The notes below the pieces were generated by a model. The model made no database searches. It was not told the DNA's origin and saw only the letters and a list, made by a program, of their open reading frames with translations. From Streptomyces durocortorensis (GTDB lineage Bacteria; Actinomycetota; Actinomycetes; Streptomycetales; Streptomycetaceae), in the NCBI RefSeq assembly GCF_016901035.1, contig NZ_JAFEUF010000032.1:1-43995 (forward strand): a DNA stretch of 43,995 nt. Direction: 5' to 3'. The position numbers and the translations under genes were made by a program. Of this stretch, positions 31,787 through 40,586 are shown piece by piece (the stretch's first letter is position 1; each line of letters starts with the position of its first letter).

Positions 31787-32523
31787 CACGCCGCCACCTC
31801 CGTCACGGCCCACTCCAGCCCGACCGCGGCGAGCGCCTGGAGCTTGTCGGCGGTGAGCTTGGCCCGGCGGCTCTTGCTGTTGCTGAGGAACACTCCGAGC
31901 TTCACGACGTGCTCCTGGCCGCCGACCACGATCCGTTCCTCGTGGCCTCTGGGGACGCTCAGAGAGCCTTCGCGGGCCTTGTACTGCTCTAGGGCCGCCA
32001 CGCCCTTCTCGAAGGCGCTCACAGCCTTCTTGGGGGCCTTGGCGGGCTCCGCCTGCTCCGGGGGCAGCGGTACGACGCCGACCGCCGCCAGGAGCTCGCG
32101 CTGCTCCTCCATCAGCCCCGCCCAGACCGCGTGCTGACGCTGCTTCGCCAGCCACTTCCCCACGTCCATGCCGTGGACGGTGAAGCCGGGCAGGACCTCG
32201 GAGCGGTCGTCCTCATCCGTCAGCAGCTCCCGCAGCGCGGCGTAGTGCCTCTGCCACTCCGCCGGCCACGCCGGGTTCCAGTGCGCGTCCACGGCCTCCA
32301 GCGCGGTCTTCCACTCGGGGTGGTCCTCCAGCGCACCGGGGCGGCGCAAATTGCTCAACCACTGCCCTACCGGCCTGTCGAGAGCAGCGGCGGACCTCGG
32401 AGCGCAGAGGGTCCAATGGTCCGCGTGGTACGCCTTCGCGGCCTCCAGGTTCTCCTGGAACCGCTCATCGGCCAGATTCCAGACCATGCCCAGCTTCTCC
32501 AGCCGCTGCGCGCGTGTCGTCGC
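31786..32523 (-). pseudogene. 5'-truncated gene of helicase-associated (HA) repeats
   Basis: Leftward frame of 245 residues opening ATTRAQRLEKLGMVWNLADE immediately after a TAG at 32526-32524. That segment normally sits inside helicase-associated-domain proteins, between repeats, so the N-terminal helicase and earlier repeats are missing. What remains has HA signatures: VDAHWNPAWPAEWQRHYAAL, VGKWLAKQRQHAVWAGLMEE and the C-terminal LGVFLSNSKSRRAKLTADKL. ATG 32487 could restart a 233-residue product, so a fragment may be expressed. The truncation point coincides with the left side of the Tn7-like element, making it the probable insertion or deletion scar. Confidence 0.7.
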
Positions 32524-32526
32524 CTA

Positions 32527-32714
32527 GTTTTTCTGAGTTGTTGCTGTGGCTGTGAGCTGGGGTTTCTCAGTTCTTGTGGGTGATGTTCGTGTGCCTGGGG
32601 TGCTCGGATTGTGGGGCTGGGCGGGTCGGTGTCCTCCTGGCCTGTTGCGTACGTGGGTGCGCAGGTTGATCGAGCGGCGTGCAGTTTCAGTGAGCTGCTA
32701 CTTGATGGGACGGC
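32527..32714. repeat. Candidate left end of the Tn7-like element with TnsB-site-like repeats
   Basis: 188 bases with no gene. Two similar blocks, TGGGGTTTCTCAG then TTCTTGTGGG near 32559-32581, and TGGGGTGCTCGGATTGTGGG near 32598-32617, look like the repeated transposase-binding sites found in Tn7-type ends. The outermost bases TTTTTCTGAGTTG share TTTCTG with the other candidate end. The exact terminus is not resolved. Confidence 0.4.
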
Positions 32715-33692
32715 TCAGGTGGTGTCGGGGTTGGTGAGGTCGTCTCGGGTGAGGGTGACGCGGGTGGCTTTGCCGGCTTTGCTGGCGGTGGTGGCGGGTG
32801 GCGCGACGCGGGCGTGGATGAAGTGGACGCGGACACCGGATAGTTCGGTGTATGGGGGCCATGCGCCGGGGGTGCCGTCGGTGGGCAGCTCGAGGAGTTT
32901 GTCGGTGATGTTGTAGATGACGAGGTAGGCGGTGTGCTGCCCGTAGTCGTGGGCGTACTTGATGATCTGGTGCACGCCTTTGACGAGGTAGCTCTTGCCG
33001 CGGCTCTTTCCGTCGAAGATTTTGCCGTCGCAGACCAGGGGGTCACGGCCGTGTAGGTCCCCGACGAGGTCGGCTTCGCCGGAGGCTGAGCGCGGTTTGG
33101 CGTGGGTGATGTGGTCGCCTTCGAGGAAGAGGAAGCGCTGCAGGTCGAGGTTGTAGACCTCTTCGCCGTTGGCGGTGTCGGCGGTGAAGCGCGTGTATAG
33201 CTCCTCGCGGTCGAACCATTCGATGCGTGTGCGGTAGCGCTCGAGGGTGTGCAGGATGCTGCTCTCGGCACCGACGCGTTCACTGAGGAAGTCGAACAGA
33301 GGCTGCAGGACATCCTCGGCGAACTCCCGCCAGCTGTCCTGGTGGCGTCTTTCGCTGCTGTACGCGCTCGCTGTCCGCCACCCGGCGGATGGGTCGTCTG
33401 CGTCTGCTTTTGCTATGGCCTGCATCAGGTCCCAGATGAGTGTCGCGCGCCCTTCTTCGGTCCTGCTGGGCCAGATGAACGGGGCGTTGCCGGTAAGCCC
33501 GGTACGGAACCGGTCTCGGTCGACGCCTGGCTCTGCTCGGGACGCCTCTTCGAGGATGCCTCGAAGGGCGGGTTGGCTGTTGATCCAGGTGACGGCGAGA
33601 TGGACTTCGTGGCCGGCACTGATGTAGGGAGCGGTCATGAGTTTGCGTAGGCGTTCGCGTACGGCGACCTGGAGGCGCTGCTGGTATTTCAC
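32715..33692 (-). CDS. PD-(D/E)XK-type nuclease, passenger of the Tn7-like element
   Basis: A 325-residue protein. Residues about 206-245 read GEADLVGDLHGRDPLVCDGK then IFDG and GVHQIIKYAHDYG: E206, D208, D222 and K224 give the E..D-x13-D-x-K arrangement of restriction-type nucleases, with a following helix whose Gln/Lys could complete the site. The N-terminal 200 residues are helical, with AGWRTASAYSSERRHQDSWR and an acidic stretch, and may read substrate. GTG 33692 overlaps the stop of the zinc-ribbon gene by 4 bases (GTGA), so the two act together. It could be a defence effector or an accessory transposition nuclease that compensates for the altered TnsA; neither is shown. Confidence 0.62.
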   Translation of the reverse strand: MKYQQRLQVAVRERLRKLMTAPYISAGHEVHLAVTWINSQPALRGILEEASRAEPGVDRDRFRTGLTGNAPFIWPSRTEEGRATLIWDLMQAIAKADADDPSAGWRTASAYSSERRHQDSWREFAEDVLQPLFDFLSERVGAESSILHTLERYRTRIEWFDREELYTRFTADTANGEEVYNLDLQRFLFLEGDHITHAKPRSASGEADLVGDLHGRDPLVCDGKIFDGKSRGKSYLVKGVHQIIKYAHDYGQHTAYLVIYNITDKLLELPTDGTPGAWPPYTELSGVRVHFIHARVAPPATTASKAGKATRVTLTRDDLTNPDTT

Positions 33693-33919
33693 CGGAAGAG
33701 GCCTTTCAGAGCTTGTGTGATCTGCTGCTGGATGGCGTCGCCTGCGTTCTGTGCGCTGCCGGTCTCGTCGATCAGCCAGATGTGGGTGTAGCAGCAGGGG
33801 CAGGTCACGGCGGTCTGGGCTACGACCTCTGAGTAGCGGACCCACATCAGGTAGCCGCAGGCGGGGCAGGCCGTATCGAGGTCCGCGCTGAGGAACTGTG
33901 TCGTGAGGGATTCGCCCAT
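33689..33919 (-). CDS. Small zinc-ribbon protein coupled to the nuclease
   Basis: A 76-residue protein with two CxxC knuckles: C18/C21 in CPACGYLMWVRYSEV and C40/C43 in VTCPCCYTHIWL, a complete four-cysteine zinc ribbon. The remaining C-terminal 25 residues form a short helix (DAIQQQITQALKGLFR). Coupled by GTGA overlap to the nuclease gene. It starts 45 bases after tniQ ends, so the two may be on the same message. Likely a nucleic-acid or protein-binding partner of the nuclease. Confidence 0.72.
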   Translation of the reverse strand: MGESLTTQFLSADLDTACPACGYLMWVRYSEVVAQTAVTCPCCYTHIWLIDETGSAQNAGDAIQQQITQALKGLFR

Positions 33920-33964
33920 GGCGGGATTGTTCCGTATGGGTCTGACAGCGGTGGTGTTGTCGGT

Positions 33965-36900
33965 TCATACGGGAACGATGCCGATGGTGGTGAGGAGGTG
34001 TTGTTGCTGGGGGTGGAGGGTGGTCCAGCGGGTGTGTTGGCGTTCGGTCCATCGATGGAGGGTGGGGGAGTGGTCCTGGCCGGTGTCGTGGTGCGCGCGG
34101 GCTTGCTGGTAGGTGCGTTGCCAGGTGTGGGGCCAGGGTGGGTTCCACCAGGCATCGAGGTCCTCAAGGGCCCGACTTGTGGTGAGGGCGAGTTGTCCTT
34201 GTCGGGCTTTGCGGCGTGTTTCTACCAGCCAGCGGCCCAGAGGGAAGCCGTCGTGGTGGGTGTCGGCGCTGGGGGAAAGGTGGCCGTGGGCCAGGGCGTA
34301 GGTGCGTGCGTGGTCGAGTCCGGGACTCGGCGGATAGACGCGGCTGGTCCTGCACCGCTGGCCAGCGGCGTTCTCGCTGCCGGACGTGATACCCGCCTCG
34401 GTCAGGAGCTTCTGCTGCTCGGGGCGTAGACGATCCCAGGCCGTGCGCTGTGCGGTGATCCACGTGCGTACGTCGGCCGGCGGGCCCCCGGGGCGGGCTT
34501 GTGCGGTGCGGGTGTAGGCGCGTTGCCAGGCCAGGTCCCAGGGCGGGTTCCACCACGGGTCGATCGCGGTGAGGGCCTGGTGGCGGGCGTTGGGGGTGGT
34601 GTCGCGTCGGGCTTGTTGGCGCTGGTCGTTGAGCCAGTGGCCGAGGGGGAAACCGTCGTGGACGGTGGAGTAGGCCACAGCCAGGGTGTGGTGGGCGGCA
34701 GCGTAGGCACGGGCGTGGGCGAGGGCGGTTTCGGCGTAGGGAGCGATGGGCCGGGTGCGGGCCCTCTCGCGGGTGAGGCCGATGTCGGCCAGGAGGCGCT
34801 GCTGGTCGGGGTGGAGGTCGTCGTAGTGGGTGCGCTGGAAGCGTAGCCAGGCGCGCTGGGTGGGGGCGAAGCTGCGGAAGTGGTGGTCGGCGTCGAGCCG
34901 GTGGCCGGCCCGGACCTGGTCGTGGATGTGCTGCCAAGCCCGCTGCCACGCCAGGTTCCAGGGCGGACACCACCACGGATCGACCGCGGACAGGGCCTTC
35001 GTCTGGGCGGATGGAGGCGTGCCCCGGCCGGCGTCGGTACGGGCGTGCTGGCGTTGCCGTCGCAGCCACCGTCCGAGGTGGAACCTGTCGTGGACGGTGC
35101 TGATCGCGGCAGCGAGGGTGCCGTGTGCCGCGTGGTAGGAGCGGGCGTAGCCCAGGGCGGTGGCGAAGTCGGCCTCGTTCTCGGCGGGCCGTGCGGCCGC
35201 GCCGCGGGCCCGGTCCGCGGTGATGCCGATGCGGGCGAGCAGATCCTGCTGGTCGGGCTGGAGGGTGTCGAACTGGGCGCACTGGGTGGTTAGCCACGTG
35301 GCGAGTGCGCGGGTGGTGCCGGGGAACCCGGCTGCGGCGTCCAGGAGGTGACCGCCCTCAACGCGGGTGTGTGCCTGGTGCCAGGAGCGCTGCCATTCCA
35401 GTGTCCAGGGTGGGTTCCACCAGGGGTCGATCGCCGACAGCGCCTGGGCCCGGGGCGAGGGAGTGCCGTGGCGGTGCAGGTGGGCGCGGTCTTTGCTGCG
35501 CTGGTTGGCCAGCCACTGTCCCAGCTTCAGCCCGTCCTGGACGGTGTCGGTGGTCGCGGTCACCAGCGTGCCGTGCGTGCCGGCGTAGGTGCTGGCGCAG
35601 GCGAGGGCCCGCTGGAAGTGGGTGGCCATGTTCTTGCGGCGGGGCCTGGCCGCCCGTACAGCCTCGGGGGTGAGGCCGATGTCGGCCAGGAGGCGCTGCT
35701 GTGCGGGGTGCAGGCTGTCGTAGCCGGTGCACTGGCTGTACAGCCATTCGCCCAGGCCGAAGCTGGTAGCGGGGAAGCCGCGGTCGGGCCGCAAGGGTCC
35801 GCGGGCGCGGACGTGGTCACGGGCCTGGTAGTAGAAGCGCTGCCACATCACCGTCCACGGTGGTCGCCACCACGGATCCAGCGCCTCGAGTTCCGCGACG
35901 TGTTCGGGCGGCATCGCCGGGAACTTCCGATGATTCGACAGCCATCGGCCCAGGGCAAAGCCGTCGAACCGGCTGTGGATCGGGGCGGCGAGATGGCCGT
36001 GTACCGCGGCGTAGGCACGGGCGTGTGCCAGCCCCGTTGTGAACGCCTGATCCGATCTGTGCCGGAGCCCCAGGTGCAGCCGCGTACCGCCCGCCGTCTT
36101 CTCCGGCTGTTGTGCGGCGTCGCGGTAGGCGGTGAGTTCGCGGGCGATGGGGCGGGGCCGGTGCGCCATGTGCAGCGTCCACAGCCGGTCGGTGACGGCT
36201 GTGGACGCATCGGCCCGTACGCAGTGCTGCGCCCAGAGCAGCAAGGGACCGGCTGAGGTCGAGGCGATCCGCTCAACGAGCCACGGCCGCCCCGTGACCC
36301 GCGCCAGTTCGCCGACCAGACCAGGCACGTGAGCGAGCGTGTGAGGCAGATGCCCGCCGGTGTCGGCGAGCAGCCGCTGCCTGGTGCGTTCATCGGTGAG
36401 CACCGAGGCGAGGGCAACGGTCTCCGGGTAGGTGACCACGTCCCTGGCCAGCAGCCGCCACCAGCCGGGATCGGCCCCCTGCGGCGTGAGCTGGCGTACC
36501 CGGTGAGGCCACTGCTCCTCCTCGGGCCATTGCTGCGCCCACCAGGAGACGATCACGGCGTGCGCGACCTCGAACGCGCGGGCGGCGTCCGGCCGATGGC
36601 GCAGCAGATCCAGATGCCGCCGGTGCGCCGCGACCATCTGCGGCAGTCCCGCCAGGTCGACCTGCTCGGTCTCGGCTGGTGCACCGTCGATCCAGTGGGT
36701 TCCGAGCATCCAGCGCCGGTGGCGCGGGCAGATGCGGGTGTGCGGTTTCAGGTAGAGCCGGGCGGGCTTGGCCCGTCCGGTGCGTGCGGCCGTGCACGGC
36801 CGGCAGCCTTCTCCCGCGGCTGGCACCACGGCCCCGAAGCGGAACCGCCCGGCTGCGCCCGCCCCGCCCGAAGAGAGAGGTTCCTGCGCGGTCCAGGCGG

Positions 36901-37195
36901 GCAGGGCCCGCTGCAGGATCTCCTCGGGCACGCGGCAGAACGCGGAGATGCGGGCGCGGGCTTCGGCATTGAGGTATATCTCGCCGTCCGTGCGGTAGCC
37001 CTTGAACAGACCTCCGCCGACCTGGAGGAGTGCGGGGATGAGGTCTCTAACACCGAGCCGGTAGCGGTCGGCCAGCCGGTCCAGGTACGACAGATTCGTC
37101 TCGCCCTGCAGCGGCGCGAGCCGTACCCGCCCCGAACGTGCCGCAGCCGTACGTTGCGGCTGCGGCTGCGGCTGTGGTGGAGGAAAGTCGTGCAT
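33965..37195 (-). CDS. tniQ: TniQ-family protein fused to five helicase-associated-type repeats
   Basis: TniQ/TnsD proteins choose the target and recruit TnsC. The 1,076-residue product has a Pro/Gln-rich start, then the TniQ region (LAPLQGETNLSYLDRLADRY near 26-45 and the zinc knuckle C131-x2-C134 ... C156-x2-H159 before RRWMLGTHWIDGAPAETEQV). From about residue 385 to the end, five units of roughly 130-140 residues repeat three signatures: an H-x-R-Y-x3-HG-x-L...DGF-x-LG-x-WL block, an L-x2-IDPWWNPPW...WQR block and an LHP-x-QQ-x-LL-x2-IGL block, like helicase-associated (HA) domains of Streptomyces helicases. Ordinary TniQ is 300-700 residues without these. ATG 37195 is the first plausible start; no strong ribosome site. 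The repeats probably bind DNA and may select targets; that is inference. Confidence 0.83.
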   Translation of the reverse strand: MHDFPPPQPQPQPQRTAAARSGRVRLAPLQGETNLSYLDRLADRYRLGVRDLIPALLQVGGGLFKGYRTDGEIYLNAEARARISAFCRVPEEILQRALPAWTAQEPLSSGGAGAAGRFRFGAVVPAAGEGCRPCTAARTGRAKPARLYLKPHTRICPRHRRWMLGTHWIDGAPAETEQVDLAGLPQMVAAHRRHLDLLRHRPDAARAFEVAHAVIVSWWAQQWPEEEQWPHRVRQLTPQGADPGWWRLLARDVVTYPETVALASVLTDERTRQRLLADTGGHLPHTLAHVPGLVGELARVTGRPWLVERIASTSAGPLLLWAQHCVRADASTAVTDRLWTLHMAHRPRPIARELTAYRDAAQQPEKTAGGTRLHLGLRHRSDQAFTTGLAHARAYAAVHGHLAAPIHSRFDGFALGRWLSNHRKFPAMPPEHVAELEALDPWWRPPWTVMWQRFYYQARDHVRARGPLRPDRGFPATSFGLGEWLYSQCTGYDSLHPAQQRLLADIGLTPEAVRAARPRRKNMATHFQRALACASTYAGTHGTLVTATTDTVQDGLKLGQWLANQRSKDRAHLHRHGTPSPRAQALSAIDPWWNPPWTLEWQRSWHQAHTRVEGGHLLDAAAGFPGTTRALATWLTTQCAQFDTLQPDQQDLLARIGITADRARGAAARPAENEADFATALGYARSYHAAHGTLAAAISTVHDRFHLGRWLRRQRQHARTDAGRGTPPSAQTKALSAVDPWWCPPWNLAWQRAWQHIHDQVRAGHRLDADHHFRSFAPTQRAWLRFQRTHYDDLHPDQQRLLADIGLTRERARTRPIAPYAETALAHARAYAAAHHTLAVAYSTVHDGFPLGHWLNDQRQQARRDTTPNARHQALTAIDPWWNPPWDLAWQRAYTRTAQARPGGPPADVRTWITAQRTAWDRLRPEQQKLLTEAGITSGSENAAGQRCRTSRVYPPSPGLDHARTYALAHGHLSPSADTHHDGFPLGRWLVETRRKARQGQLALTTSRALEDLDAWWNPPWPHTWQRTYQQARAHHDTGQDHSPTLHRWTERQHTRWTTLHPQQQHLLTTIGIVPV

Positions 37196-37305
37196 CAGGG
37201 AGATGAGGTCGTTTCTGACGGGCTCGGATGTACCGGCATCCGGGCAGCGGCCAAACGGGGGCGCGGGAGCGAGACGACGGGGACGGTTGATGCAGGTGCG
37301 GCCGG

Positions 37306-38340
37306 TTAGGGCTGGCGTTGCGGGGGCGTCCGGCGGTGGTGCGGTGCCCGGGCCCGTTGTTCGGCGGCGGTGTCGAGCTCGATCTCTTCGAGCAGCTTCT
37401 TGGTGATTTTCTCGGTGCCGTCCAGCAGGGACACCAGGGCGGCTTCGCGGATGAGGTGGGAGAGGCTGCCCATGCGGCCGCCGGTGCGGGCGTGCAGGTA
37501 GGCGGCGTGCGTGACCAGGGTGCCGGGCCGGTGGTGGCGTAGCCGCAGGGCGCTGTCCATACCGTGCACGAGGTCCTGCCAGATCTGCTTGTCCGCGGCG
37601 CTGCCGTAGCGCAGGGGCTGGTTGCGCACGATCTTGAAGCGGCCGGCGAGCTGGGAGCCGCGTACCCCGGTCAGCAGCGGCGAGGATTCGACGTCGATGC
37701 CGGAGTAGACGAAGGTCGCCGGGATCCGCTCGCCGAGGTACTTCAGCTGGTCGGAAGTTTCTGCGCCGGCCCGGCTGCGGGTGTCCATCAGGTGCACGTC
37801 GTCGACCAGGACCAGCTGGGTGCCCATCTCGCACAGCAGCTCGCACACAGCGTTGGTGATCTGGATCTGATTCATCCGCTCCAACGTCGGCAGGCCCAGG
37901 AAGCGGGCGAACTCGCTGATGAGCATCTTCGGGGTGGAGGACGGCGGCACGGTGATGAACAAAACCGGCAGCCGCCCTTCCCGGTTCGGGTGGCGGTGCC
38001 GGTCGGCCAGTTCGACGGTGCGCCCGAGCTGCTGCATCGCGGTGGTCTTCCCGGTGGTCGCCGGCCCGGAGATGATCAGGCCGCGCCTGGCTCCGCCTTG
38101 CTGGCCGCGGTTGAGCAGCAGCAGACGGCGTACCGCGGTGGAGATGGCGTCCATCGCGGGAGTCTTCAGCACCACGAACCGCGCGTGGTAGTCCTCCCGT
38201 TGCTCCATGGTCCACTCCTGGTCGCCAACGTCCAGCATCGGGTCGGGGGGTGTGTCGACGAACTGCTGCCACCCGTCCCACGTGGTCAGAGGATGGAAAG
38301 TGCTGTGCTGCGCGGTGGCGGTATGGATTGTCGTCACCAT
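37306..38340 (-). CDS. tnsC: TnsC/TniB-type AAA ATPase
   Basis: ATP-dependent target regulator that links TniQ at the target to the transposase. The 344-residue protein has Walker A GPATTGKTT at 92-100, Walker B LVLVDDVHLM at 176-185, the sensor-like TFVYSGIDVESS and the GGRMGSLSHLIREAALVSLL helix of the TniB lid, plus a basic C-terminal tail. ATG 38340 overlaps the end of tnsB by 7 bases. All ATPase residues appear intact. It ends 110 bases before tniQ begins. Confidence 0.87.
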   Translation of the reverse strand: MVTTIHTATAQHSTFHPLTTWDGWQQFVDTPPDPMLDVGDQEWTMEQREDYHARFVVLKTPAMDAISTAVRRLLLLNRGQQGGARRGLIISGPATTGKTTAMQQLGRTVELADRHRHPNREGRLPVLFITVPPSSTPKMLISEFARFLGLPTLERMNQIQITNAVCELLCEMGTQLVLVDDVHLMDTRSRAGAETSDQLKYLGERIPATFVYSGIDVESSPLLTGVRGSQLAGRFKIVRNQPLRYGSAADKQIWQDLVHGMDSALRLRHHRPGTLVTHAAYLHARTGGRMGSLSHLIREAALVSLLDGTEKITKKLLEEIELDTAAEQRARAPHHRRTPPQRQP

Positions 38341-40586
38341 GCCTGGGCCTCCTGGTACGGGTCATAGATGCGCATGCTGCGCGCCCTGGCAGCGTCCAGC
38401 GTCTGCTCAGCGGCCTGCTCCCGGGCCGTTTCGGCCGTCGGCTCGGATACTTCGGCCTCATCCGCGTGGCCTGCCGCGGTGTCCTGGCCGTCGGTGAGGG
38501 CGGCGAGAAGGTAGTCCTCGTCGTCCTGGTTGTCCTCGATGTCGTCCAGGCTGTCGTCGGTGTCCCAGCCGTCGGCATCCTGAAGCGGGACGGTGAAGGA
38601 GCCGGGCAGCCCGAACGAGGCCCCCGGCGCGAGAGGCGCAGGCCACTGCTGCGGGGCGGTGGCGGGGGAGGGATCGGTCATCTGCGCGGCAGCCTGGGCC
38701 CGAGCGGCTACCGTCCGCTCTCGCCTGCTGCCCAGTCCCTGGCTGGCACGGCGCAGCAGCGCATCGAGTGCCTGGGCGATCACCGCCTCGTGGTCTTCAC
38801 GGCCATGCCGGCGTTCCACGGTGCGGCGGACGTGGTCGAAGGTGAACGCGGTGAACGGGCGCCTGACCGCCGCCGCGTGGACCCACGGGACTTCCAGCCA
38901 GCCCTCGGGCAGGCGCACCCACACCCGGTTAGGGTCATAGGGGTTGTGGTGGACCTCCCACCGTCCATTCTTGTCCGCCCGCGGGGAGCGGCGGCGCCGG
39001 TAGGGGTTCAGGCCGGGGTGGTCATAGGTGCGGTAGCCGAAGCGGATGCCGTAGTCGTTGACGGCCTGCCACCGTACCGGCAGCAGCTCAACGTAGTCGT
39101 CGGCCGACAAGGGCACCGGTACATGCCCCGTCACCGCCACCAGAGCCGCCCACATCTCGTTGGGTGAGACGGCGACCCGCGGCATCATCGGGTGCCGCAG
39201 CGCCTCATGCGCGCGCTCCTGCCACCCACAGATGACCCACTCGTCCAACAGCTCCTGAAGCTGCGCCAGACTCCAGCAGGCATCCTGTTCTGCGGCCGCG
39301 CCCCGCTGGGAGACATCCGAACCGGTGTGGCCCGGCAGGTACTGGCTGAACCCGTCGGCAATCGCGCGGAAGGTCCGCTCCACGTTTCCCTTCGCCGGCC
39401 CGTTCGCCGGCGGCACAGGCTGCACCGACACCCCCAAGCCCTCGCACGCCGACACGAACGAAGCCGACACGTACACCCGGCCCTGGTCCACCACCACCGT
39501 CTCCGGCATGATCACCGGCCGGGCAGCCGCCTGCTCAAGCCGCGCGTCCAACGCCACCAGCCGCTCATACGGGATGACCGACCGCTGCATGGACAGTGCC
39601 GCGTCCCAGCCCGGCCGCATCACCGTCGGCACCACCATCTGCGCCAGCAGCATCGCCGCGTCCACCGACGTTGTGCCTACCGGACGCAGCACTGCTGCGC
39701 AGATGCTGCGCGTCGCCACGTCCAGCGCGATGCTGAGCTCAAGACGGCCGGTCACACCGTCGTCCAGCACCGCCATAACGTCCAGCGGCGTACTGTCCAG
39801 CATCACCAGCTCGCCGGGCCGCAGTGCCACCGTCGGTATGAACGGAGGTGCCGGCCGCGACGCATGCCACCGCCGCTGCGCCGCTGTCCCCAGCAGCCCC
39901 TGCCCGTCGGCCACCGCGTGGACCAGCCGGTTGAACGTCGACGCCGGCGGCAGAGCCACCACCCCCGCGCCGTACTCCTCCTCCAGCAGCCACCCCACCC
40001 GGCGGCGCAGTCGCACCAGCGTGCCCGTCGACCGCTCCCGCTGCCCCTCCAACACCTTCCTGACCGCTGCGACCACCCGCTCATCGGCCCGCCCCACCGC
40101 CGACCGCTCCCTCACCGCCCGGCCGTCCACCAGCCCCCACAAGCCCTCGCTGCGGTAGCGCGCCCGCATCCGGCGCACCGTCGCCGTACTCGCCGCCCAG
40201 CCCGCCGCCGTCAACTCCTCGGCCTTCGCCCGCTCCCGCTGCGCCAGGCTCCGCGTCGCCGGATCGAACTGCTCACGCGGGGCGCCCTGCCCGACCGCAC
40301 CAGGAAAGCCGGTCTCCACCTCACGCAGATGCCGTTGCCACGCCAGAGCCCGCTCCCGCAGCTCCACCGGCAGTGACTCCAGCAGCCCGAACGGCGGCAC
40401 CCTCCCCGGCGCACACCCGCCCTCCACCTCAAAGGACGGATCTGCGAGAAGATACGGCAGCAGCACCACCGCCGAGGCACCCTCGTCGGTCACCAGCGTG
40501 ACCCGAGCACCTTTCAGCACAACGACCGTCCACACCCGCCCGTCGTAGCGAACGCGCGCCCCGACCTCGACAACCGCACGCGTCAC
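38334..40586 (-). CDS. tnsB: TnsB/TniA-type DDE transposase
   Basis: Catalyses 3'-end breakage and joining for the element. The 750-residue protein has N-terminal helix-turn-helix segments for end binding (about 110-230, including ELTAAGWAASTATVRRMRAR) and an RVE/integrase core with D264 in VMLDSTPLDVMAV, D367 in VVVDQGRVYVS and E403 in KGNVERTF, the D..D-35-E triad of this class. A beta-barrel-like domain follows (WEVHHNPYDPNRVWVRLPEG), then an acidic linker and a C-terminal tail suited to contacting TnsC. GTG 40586 overlaps the tnsA stop by 4 bases and has GGAG before it, so the longer in-frame extension to 40673 is not used. Confidence 0.9.
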   Translation of the reverse strand: MTRAVVEVGARVRYDGRVWTVVVLKGARVTLVTDEGASAVVLLPYLLADPSFEVEGGCAPGRVPPFGLLESLPVELRERALAWQRHLREVETGFPGAVGQGAPREQFDPATRSLAQRERAKAEELTAAGWAASTATVRRMRARYRSEGLWGLVDGRAVRERSAVGRADERVVAAVRKVLEGQRERSTGTLVRLRRRVGWLLEEEYGAGVVALPPASTFNRLVHAVADGQGLLGTAAQRRWHASRPAPPFIPTVALRPGELVMLDSTPLDVMAVLDDGVTGRLELSIALDVATRSICAAVLRPVGTTSVDAAMLLAQMVVPTVMRPGWDAALSMQRSVIPYERLVALDARLEQAAARPVIMPETVVVDQGRVYVSASFVSACEGLGVSVQPVPPANGPAKGNVERTFRAIADGFSQYLPGHTGSDVSQRGAAAEQDACWSLAQLQELLDEWVICGWQERAHEALRHPMMPRVAVSPNEMWAALVAVTGHVPVPLSADDYVELLPVRWQAVNDYGIRFGYRTYDHPGLNPYRRRRSPRADKNGRWEVHHNPYDPNRVWVRLPEGWLEVPWVHAAAVRRPFTAFTFDHVRRTVERRHGREDHEAVIAQALDALLRRASQGLGSRRERTVAARAQAAAQMTDPSPATAPQQWPAPLAPGASFGLPGSFTVPLQDADGWDTDDSLDDIEDNQDDEDYLLAALTDGQDTAAGHADEAEVSEPTAETAREQAAEQTLDAARARSMRIYDPYQEAQAW

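Noticed and set aside
37306..38578. An N-terminal extension of the TniQ frame, giving a 1,537-residue protein
   Set aside because: The first 460 residues are low-complexity Arg/Pro/Ala sequence lying out of frame over tnsC and tnsB; TniQ similarity begins only at about 37195.
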